From Streptomyces griseorubiginosus (GTDB lineage: Bacteria > Actinomycetota > Actinomycetes > Streptomycetales > Streptomycetaceae): a stretch of 64,000 nt of DNA. Both the position numbers and the translations under genes were made by a program. Numbering within the stretch: the stretch's first letter is position 1; each line of letters opens with the position of its first letter. The DNA is taken from contig NZ_KQ948737.1 in NCBI RefSeq assembly GCF_001514195.1, forward strand, positions 576,012 to 640,011. The letters are read 5' to 3'. Shown in pieces: positions 58,734 to 64,000 of the stretch. The notes beneath the pieces were generated by a model. It saw only the letters and a program-made list of their open reading frames with translations. It was not told where the DNA came from and searched no databases.

Positions 58734-60860
58734 TCACATCGAGCGGCGGCTGGTGCGTCGCAGGAGGACGAATCCGGCGATCAGCAGGATCGCGCCGATC
58801 GCGCCCGGCCACAGCTGGGTGCCGGTCTCGGCGAGACTGCCCTGGTCGCCCTGCGGCGCCGGCTGCGCGGCCACGGGGGGCTGTGCGACGGCTGCGGGCT
58901 CGGTGGTCGCGGTGTCGTCCTGGGGGTCGGGCCGGCTCGACTCGGCCGGTTGGTTCGTCGGCTCGTCGCCGGAGCCGTCGGCGTTCGTGGTGTCGGGTGC
59001 CGACGTGCTGTGGGCGGTGGGTGAGCTGTAGGTCTTCGGTTGGTTGTCGGCGGGAGCGGTGGTCTGGTCACCGGCCGGGGCCTCGGTGGCCGGGGCGGGC
59101 TGCTGCTGGGGGTCGCCGCCGTTTCCGGGGTTCTCCTCGGCACCGTTGCCGTTGCCGCCGTCGTTGCCGTTGCTGCCGTCGTTGCCGTTGCCGGGGGTCG
59201 GGTCGGTGCCGTTGCCGGTGTCTCCGCCGTTCTGACCGCCGCCGTTCTGGCCGTTGTCGCCGCCGTTGTTGTTGCCGTCGCCACCGCCGTTGTTGTTGCC
59301 GTTGTCGCCGTTGCCCGGGTCGTCCTGACCCGTGCCCACGCCGCACTGGCGGCCGTCGTTGATGCAGCCGACCATCTCGTTCATCAGGTTCTCGTCGAAG
59401 ACGTTGATGAAGTCGCCGTGGTCGGTGACAGGCTTGTGCAGCTGCTCGGGGAACGAGTCGACCGCGAACAGCGGGGTCGTGCGGCCGCCGTCGTTCAGGC
59501 TCGGCGCGTCGACGTCGTAGACGATCCGCTGGACCAGCTGGGGAATGGCCTTGAAGCCGTTCGGGCAGGTGCCGTCGTTCTGGGCGAACGCCACGTGGGT
59601 GCGGTGGTTGGCGCTGTCGATGTTGCGGCCGTCCCAGCAGCTCTGGAACTTGAAGGTGCGCACCACGTCGCTGCCCTGCGGGCACAGCGGGTACTTGTCC
59701 TTCAGCTGCCGGTCCTCGAACCCGGTGCAGCTCCAGGACGCGTTGGCGTTGGCGGGGCCGTTGACGAAGGCCTTGGCGTCACCGGTGATGATGCGCAGCA
59801 GCCGCGGCATGGCAGTGACCTTGCTGCGGGGGTTGCCGACGAACGTCAGCGTGACTTCCTTGGGCGTGACGATCTTGCCGGCGTTGCCCTCGATGCCACC
59901 GCCGGGCTTGGCGGCGTCCTGTTCCTGCGTGCCGTTCTGGAGCCGGATCACGGGCCAGTAGTAGGTCGACTTGTCGCCCTGGTCGACGCAGCTCGTCTGG
60001 GCATTGGCCAGGTCCTGGTCGCTGGCGAAGGCGGTGTTCGACTGGTTGCCGATGTAGTCGTGGAAGTGGTGGGCGCCGTTGGAGACACCCGGGGCGACGA
60101 TGACGTTGTCCGAGTTGAACAGGCCGTTCGCGTTGACACCGCAGCTGGTGACGAAGGTGCCGCGGGAGGCGTCGCCCTGAGCCGGCGGCGCCTGTGCGGC
60201 GGGTGGTGCGCTGTTGATGTCGGCGTAGTCAGCGGCCACGGGACCGTTGCCGGCCTGACCGCCGTTGCCCTGCTGCTGACCGCCCTGCTGGCCGCCCTGC
60301 TGCTGACCGTCCTGGCCCTGACCGCCTTGGTCCTGACCGCCGTTCTGCTGGTCGCCCTGGCCCTGCTGGTCCTGGCCCTCCCCCTGCTGGTCGCCCTGAC
60401 CGCCACCGTTCTGGTTGTCGGTCTGGCGCAGGGTGCAGCCGGCCATGTCGCCGAGTCCCTGGGGCTGTTCACCCGAGCGCTGCAACGCGGCGCCGATGCG
60501 CTCGATGGTGGCGGCGCGGTTCTGCTGGAGCGGATCGACGATACGGCTCTGCGCGGCGTCGCGGTCCTGGATCGACGGGTCCTGGAGTTGCTGGTACGCC
60601 TCCGCTATCTGCTGGTCCAGCCGGGCGAGTTCCTGGTCGACCTCCGCCCGCGAGCCGTCGGGCACGTTGGTGAGCGTGTCCCCGACGTCCGGGCAGTCGA
60701 TCGTGACGGCTCCCCACGACGTCTGCTGCGGTGTGCCGCTCTCCGTGGCGGAGGCGTACACGTTCGCCGCGACCAGCCCACCACCCCCGAGCATCAGGGC
60801 CACTGCGGCGAAGGTCGCACGTCGTGCGCCTGTCGGTCGTCTGCGATTGCTGCGTCCCAC
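58734..60860 (-). CDS. DUF1996 surface protein with LAETG sorting signal
   Basis: 708 aa from GTG 60860 (AGGAG 7 nt upstream). Signal anchor FAAVALMLGGGGLVAANVYASA, a helical region to about 150, and a Gly/Gln-rich stalk (about 155-225). The DUF1996 domain (about 225-500) has NGAHHFHDYIGN, RTHVAFAQNDGTCPNGF and HGDFINVF. A second Gly/Asn-rich stalk follows, then LAETG, a helix and RRTSRRSM. DUF1996 proteins in fungi and actinomycetes are secreted and of unknown enzyme function; His/Asp residues suggest a metal site. Probably peptidoglycan-linked by a class E sortase. Confidence 0.9.
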   Translation of the reverse strand: MGRSNRRRPTGARRATFAAVALMLGGGGLVAANVYASATESGTPQQTSWGAVTIDCPDVGDTLTNVPDGSRAEVDQELARLDQQIAEAYQQLQDPSIQDRDAAQSRIVDPLQQNRAATIERIGAALQRSGEQPQGLGDMAGCTLRQTDNQNGGGQGDQQGEGQDQQGQGDQQNGGQDQGGQGQDGQQQGGQQGGQQQGNGGQAGNGPVAADYADINSAPPAAQAPPAQGDASRGTFVTSCGVNANGLFNSDNVIVAPGVSNGAHHFHDYIGNQSNTAFASDQDLANAQTSCVDQGDKSTYYWPVIRLQNGTQEQDAAKPGGGIEGNAGKIVTPKEVTLTFVGNPRSKVTAMPRLLRIITGDAKAFVNGPANANASWSCTGFEDRQLKDKYPLCPQGSDVVRTFKFQSCWDGRNIDSANHRTHVAFAQNDGTCPNGFKAIPQLVQRIVYDVDAPSLNDGGRTTPLFAVDSFPEQLHKPVTDHGDFINVFDENLMNEMVGCINDGRQCGVGTGQDDPGNGDNGNNNGGGDGNNNGGDNGQNGGGQNGGDTGNGTDPTPGNGNDGSNGNDGGNGNGAEENPGNGGDPQQQPAPATEAPAGDQTTAPADNQPKTYSSPTAHSTSAPDTTNADGSGDEPTNQPAESSRPDPQDDTATTEPAAVAQPPVAAQPAPQGDQGSLAETGTQLWPGAIGAILLIAGFVLLRRTSRRSM

Positions 60861-61505
60861 GGATGTACTCCTGCGCGTCTCGGCTCTCCGGGCATGCAAA
60901 TCCCCCGGCCCCATACGGACGCCGAGCCCCGCGTGTTCAACCGCATCGGAAATTCACAGCACTCTCATACGGAACACCGGGTTCCACCAACTGCCGTGGA
61001 CCTTCTGAGGCCGCCACAGCATCGACTCCCCCGCCGAGTCCCCTCCGTGACGGTCCGTCACTCCGTCACCCGCCCACGGCATACGGCGGGTTCTCCCCGT
61101 AGCGCTAAGGCCGTGCCGGTCGTCGGCGGGGGCCGGGGTGGGCTCGGGGTAGTAGCCGTTCCGTGCCAGAGGCGGCGTGCGCCGTCCAGGGCGGTTCGCG
61201 GCCGATGTGGCCCATGCCGGCCATGCCGGCCATGCCGGCCATGCCCAGGCGAGCACCGGCCCGGGAGGGGGTGGCCCGCTCGCTCCACGGCCCGGCGGCT
61301 CCACCACCTGGCCGCTCCACCGTCCGGCGGCCACCGCTGTGAACAGCCAGGACACGGCCTCGCGGGACGTGTCGGCGTCCAGCCGGGCCGCCGGGTGACG
61401 AGTCGGCGCGCTCGCGTCGTGCTCCACCGTGTCGAACCCGCCCTCCCGGGTACCCGGTCCGCCCGTCCCGGCCCCGGGTGCGGGCCGGCCAGGAAGGGGG
61501 CACTG
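60861..61505. other. Divergent intergenic region with palindrome and 9-bp repeat
   Basis: 645 bp between the DUF1996 gene and the nucleotidyltransferase gene. A 15-bp palindrome GTGACGGTCCGTCAC (61047-61061) is followed at once by another CCGTCAC (61063-61069). CCATGCCGG is repeated about four times at 61212-61247. Open frames across this area have unbiased composition and no ribosome sites, so I call no gene. Confidence 0.55.
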
Positions 61506-62198
61506 ATGACGCAGCACGCCGACGACGACGTCGCCCACCACGGGGGCGTCACCGGACTGCGGCTGGCGACCGGGGAGGCCGCGGGTGAGGCGCTCGCCCG
61601 GAGTCTGCCCGTGGACCGCAACCAGGCGATCCTTGAGGCGGCCAAGCAGGTCGGCGCGATCCTGAAACGGGAGGGGCACGCCTTCGCGCTCGCGGGCAGT
61701 GTCGCCGTGTACGCGCACGGCGGCTCCCAGAACCTCCAGCACGACGTCGACTTCGCCATCCTCCCCGAGGACGCCCAGTCCGTGGCCGACACCCTCCGCG
61801 AGGCCGGTCTCCAGGTACGCACGCCTCCGGAGGACTGGCTGCTGAAGGCCGACTGCCTGGGCCAGCAGGTCGACCTGATCTTCGAGCTGGCCCACCAGCC
61901 GGTCACCCGGGAGCTGCTGGCACGGGCCGACGAACTCTCGGTCGACTCGGTGTTCATGCCGGTGCTGTCCCCCACCGACCTGCTGCACAGTCTGCTGTCC
62001 GCGTTCTCCGAGCACCACTGCGACTTCGGGGCCGTCCTGCCGATCGCCCGCACCCTGCGGGAGAAGGTCGACTGGGACGCCGTACGCCGGGGCTGCGGGG
62101 ACGCGCCGATGCCGGACGCGTTCTTCTACTTCCTGGAGCGGCTCGGGGTCATCGAATCGCAGGACAGGACAGCGATGAGCGAGGAGGGTCGGTCATGA
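61506..62198 (+). CDS. Nucleotidyltransferase-fold protein
   Basis: 230 aa. A nucleotidyltransferase core: LAGSVAVYAHGG (GS at 64-65) and QHDVDFAI (D80 and D82, metal ligands), then VDLIFELA as a possible third acidic strand. This is the AbiEii/MNT-like minimal fold, which can transfer NMP to protein or RNA, or act as a toxin. ATG 61506 follows GGAAGGGGG. It heads a tightly coupled three-gene operon and overlaps the next gene by 4 nt. No partner antitoxin is recognised. Confidence 0.85.
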   Translation: MTQHADDDVAHHGGVTGLRLATGEAAGEALARSLPVDRNQAILEAAKQVGAILKREGHAFALAGSVAVYAHGGSQNLQHDVDFAILPEDAQSVADTLREAGLQVRTPPEDWLLKADCLGQQVDLIFELAHQPVTRELLARADELSVDSVFMPVLSPTDLLHSLLSAFSEHHCDFGAVLPIARTLREKVDWDAVRRGCGDAPMPDAFFYFLERLGVIESQDRTAMSEEGRS

Positions 62199-62467
62199 GC
62201 GGGTCCGCGCCGGAGGGCGCCGGCGAGAACGTCGAGTACCGCGTCGCCCACTTCCGTGACCGGCTGGCCGCGGAGGAACTGGGCGAGCTGGGGGTCCGGG
62301 CCGAAGTGCGGCCGGGGGCGGTCGTGGTCAGCGGGACCGTGCCGTCCGCGGAGTGCCGGGAGACCGTGCTGCGGACCGTCCGCGAGGAACTCGCCGGGCT
62401 CGCCGTGCACACCGACGTGCTGGTGGCCGAGACCGCCACGCCCGATCATGCGGAGGAACTGCCGTGA
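62195..62467 (+). CDS. Small BON-like domain protein
   Basis: 90 aa. The strand-helix pattern LGVRAEVRPGAVVVSGTVPS followed by REELAGLAVHTDVLVAET resembles BON (OsmY) domains, usually lipid- or envelope-associated; here there is no signal peptide. Coupled on both sides: ATGA with the nucleotidyltransferase and GTGA with the phosphoesterase. May be a bridging or binding subunit. Confidence 0.75.
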   Translation: MSGSAPEGAGENVEYRVAHFRDRLAAEELGELGVRAEVRPGAVVVSGTVPSAECRETVLRTVREELAGLAVHTDVLVAETATPDHAEELP

Positions 62468-63189
62468 TCCGTGTCGCCGCCGTGGGGGACATCCACATGG
62501 GCCCGGAGAGCCAGGGCGTGCTGCGCCCGGCCTTCGACACCCTGTCCGACTGTGCCGATCTGCTGCTCCTGGCCGGCGACCTCACCCGGCACGGCACGCC
62601 CGAGGAGGCGCGCGTGGTGGCGCAGGAGGTGCGGGACCTGCCGGTGCCGGTCGTCGCGGTTCTCGGCAACCACGACCATCACGACGAGCAGCCCGAGAAG
62701 GTCGCCGCCCTGCTGGAGGACGCGGGGGTGCGGGTGCTGGAGGGCGAGGGGACCGTCGTGGAGTGCGGCGGCACCCGGGTCGGCGTCGCCGGGACCAAGG
62801 GGTTCGGCGGCGGGTTCGTGGGCCGGAGCGCGGGTGAGTTCGGCGAGCCGCTGATGAAGGAGTTCGTACGGTACTCACGGCGCTGCGCGGACGGGCTGCG
62901 CTCCGCACTGGAGGAACTGGGCCGGCAGGACTGCGCGGCCAGGGTGGCGCTCACCCACTTCTCCCCCGTGGCGGACACGCTCGCCGGTGAGCCGCTGGAG
63001 ATCTATCCGTTCCTCGGCAGCTACCTGCTGGCCGAGGCGATCGACACCGCGGGAGCCGACCTGAGCGTGCACGGACATGCCCACGCGGGCTCCGAGCACG
63101 GGATGACGGCCGGCGGGGTGCGGGTGCGGAACGTGGCCCAGCCGGTGATCCGACGGGCCTTCAACGTCTACCACCTGCACGAGAACTGA
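62464..63189 (+). CDS. Calcineurin-like metallophosphoesterase
   Basis: 241 aa. All metal motifs are present: GDIHMGP (D9, H11), AGDLTRHG (D39), GNHDHH (N69, H70), THFSPV and HGHAHAG. GTG 62464 overlaps the BON-like stop. The family hydrolyses phosphodiesters or phosphomonoesters. Placed with a nucleotidyltransferase it could reverse nucleotide addition, but this is inference. Confidence 0.9.
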   Translation: MIRVAAVGDIHMGPESQGVLRPAFDTLSDCADLLLLAGDLTRHGTPEEARVVAQEVRDLPVPVVAVLGNHDHHDEQPEKVAALLEDAGVRVLEGEGTVVECGGTRVGVAGTKGFGGGFVGRSAGEFGEPLMKEFVRYSRRCADGLRSALEELGRQDCAARVALTHFSPVADTLAGEPLEIYPFLGSYLLAEAIDTAGADLSVHGHAHAGSEHGMTAGGVRVRNVAQPVIRRAFNVYHLHEN

Positions 63190-63246
63190 CCGGCCGGCCG
63201 CCACTCCCGCACGCGACGGCCGCCCCCTGACGCGAACCGACAGGAC

Positions 63247-63387
63247 GACGTCAGCTCCGTGTCGTCGCCCTGTCGTGGTCCTCCCGGGACGTGGACGTCA
63301 GTTGGGCGCCGTCGCCCTGTCGTGTTCCTTTTAGGACAGGGACGTCAGCTGCGCGCCTTCGCCCGGTCGTGGTCCTCCCACGCCGCG
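63247..63387. repeat. 47-bp tandem repeat, 3 copies, copying the M20 gene end
   Basis: GACGTCAG(C/T)T starts units at 63247, 63294 and 63341. The third unit is the true 3' end of the M20 gene (stop at 63345-63347), and the first two are decayed copies downstream that still encode a sequence like EDHDRATTRS and stop. The array fills the gap to the phosphoesterase gene. Confidence 0.85.
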
Positions 63388-64000
63388 TCCCGCAGTTCCG
63401 GTCGCAGCAGCACCTCCACCGCCGTGCGGGCCAGCGCCTCGGCGGCGGCCAGCATCACCTGACGGGCGCGCTCGGAGCCGGCCGCGACGGCGAACTCGGG
63501 GGTGTGGTCGGAGCCGTCCTCCCCCATGATCGCCACGAAGGGGTGGATGGCGGGCACCCGTCCGCTGACGTTGCCGACGTCGGAGGAGCCCAGGTAGACG
63601 CCGGGTGCGGGCGGGGTCATCTCGATGCCCGCGCCCGCCAGATGCCGGGCGAACCGGGCGGAGAGCACCGAGCTGTCCCGGAAGTGCTCGTAGCGGGGCG
63701 TGGCGCGCTCCACCGTGACCGTGGTCCCCGTCGCCCGGGCGACGCCCTGGGCGCAGGTGAGCAGCTCGCCCGCCAGGTCCTCCAGGGCGCCGGTGGTCAG
63801 CGCGCGCAGCCCGAACAGTCCCTCCGCGTACTCGGGGACGATGTTGGTGGCCCGGCCGCCGTCGGTGACGATGCCCTGGACGTGTGAGCCCTCGGGCTGC
63901 CTGCGCCCCACCACGGCCAGGGTGTTGAAGAGCTGGACGAGCGCGGCGAGGGCGTCGACGCCCTCGGTGGGGTTGCCGGTCGGGTGGGCGGCCCGGCCGT
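63345..64000 (-). CDS. M20-family peptidase/amidohydrolase, C-terminal part (partial)
   Basis: The frame runs off the right edge, so the N-terminus with most zinc ligands is outside. Visible are GRAAHPTGNPTEGVDAL, the dimerisation (lid) domain with IVTDGGRATNIVPEYAEG, and the C-terminal YLGSSDVGNVSGRVPAIHPF that returns to the catalytic domain with a metal-site His. This fits the M20D-like aminoacylase/PM20D2 group, which cleaves N-acyl or dipeptide bonds. The extreme end is copied twice downstream by a 47-bp repeat. Confidence 0.88.
   Translation of the reverse strand, partial: GRAAHPTGNPTEGVDALAALVQLFNTLAVVGRRQPEGSHVQGIVTDGGRATNIVPEYAEGLFGLRALTTGALEDLAGELLTCAQGVARATGTTVTVERATPRYEHFRDSSVLSARFARHLAGAGIEMTPPAPGVYLGSSDVGNVSGRVPAIHPFVAIMGEDGSDHTPEFAVAAGSERARQVMLAAAEALARTAVEVLLRPELRDAAWEDHDRAKARS

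Noticed and set aside
61212..61247. Gly-Met-Ala repeat peptide encoded by the CCATGCCGG repeat
   Set aside because: Lies in an ORF without a ribosome site or domain; treated as a DNA repeat.
59040..61505. Long plus-strand frame before the nucleotidyltransferase gene
   Set aside because: Antisense to the DUF1996 gene with Val/Ala-rich filler; the ribosome site supports a start at 61506.

Overview
The window is very GC-rich (wobble positions almost always G or C) and fits a Streptomyces chromosome. Supporting marks are an isorenieratene-type carotenoid cluster, a MerR/B12 light regulator, conservon-type genes, an AfsA homologue, several PP2C/STAS regulators and LAXTG cell-wall sorting signals. 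I found no tRNA, rRNA, CRISPR array or insertion sequence. The GC-rich code produces long open frames opposite or beside real genes, and these were set aside.

Layout. 1-8 kb: 3' end of a rifampin phosphotransferase (rph), a GIY-YIG-like protein, a secreted GH35 beta-galactosidase, a HAD phosphatase and a sirtuin. 8-13 kb: a partner-switching block made of STAS, PAS-PP2C and alpha/beta hydrolase genes with overlapping ends, which looks like Bacillus RsbV/RsbP/RsbQ, followed by an F420/NADP-type reductase and a second, divergent PAS-PP2C phosphatase. 13-24 kb: crtU-crtT-crtY on the minus strand, an ECF sigma gene, then crtE-crtI-crtB and a Rieske gene on the plus strand, then litR. The sigma gene and crtE diverge around an 18-bp perfect inverted repeat, and 11 copies of a 19-bp repeat lie before litR. 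24-34 kb: DUF4383, an AfsA-like gene, a D-erythronate-dehydrogenase-like gene, a sortase substrate, a four-gene operon (SRPBCC, phytoene-dehydrogenase-like flavoprotein, unknown, SDR), a second SRPBCC gene and an iron-sulfur (6-4) photolyase. This is probably one light/pigment/photoprotection island.

34-44 kb: a membrane protein with a degenerate sigma-like N-terminus, a 43-aa membrane peptide, a ComB-like protein, and a lipoprotein/adaptor/ATPase/permease export operon divergent from its two-component system. The lipoprotein and the kinase sensor share the same four-cysteine pattern. 44-54 kb (all minus strand): a flavin hydroxylase, a GH97-GH95 glycosidase operon with a dyad in front, GAPDH, a GlxA/AraC regulator, OsmC and a TPR protein with a Cys-rich tail. 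54-57 kb: an incomplete conservon (cvnC, cvnD and a 63-aa membrane peptide) and a double GNAT protein. 57-64 kb: a secreted beta-lactamase-fold hydrolase, a DUF1996 sortase substrate, an overlapping nucleotidyltransferase/BON-like/metallophosphoesterase operon and the 3' part of an M20 peptidase.

A recurring oddity is short imperfect tandem repeats at gene ends: 41 bp x2.7, 38 bp x3, 19 bp x11, 24 bp x3, 26 bp x3, 16 bp x2.5, 12 bp x4.5 and 47 bp x3. The most striking one triplicates the crtE/crtI junction and creates two identical 13-codon ORFs linked by ATGA overlaps.
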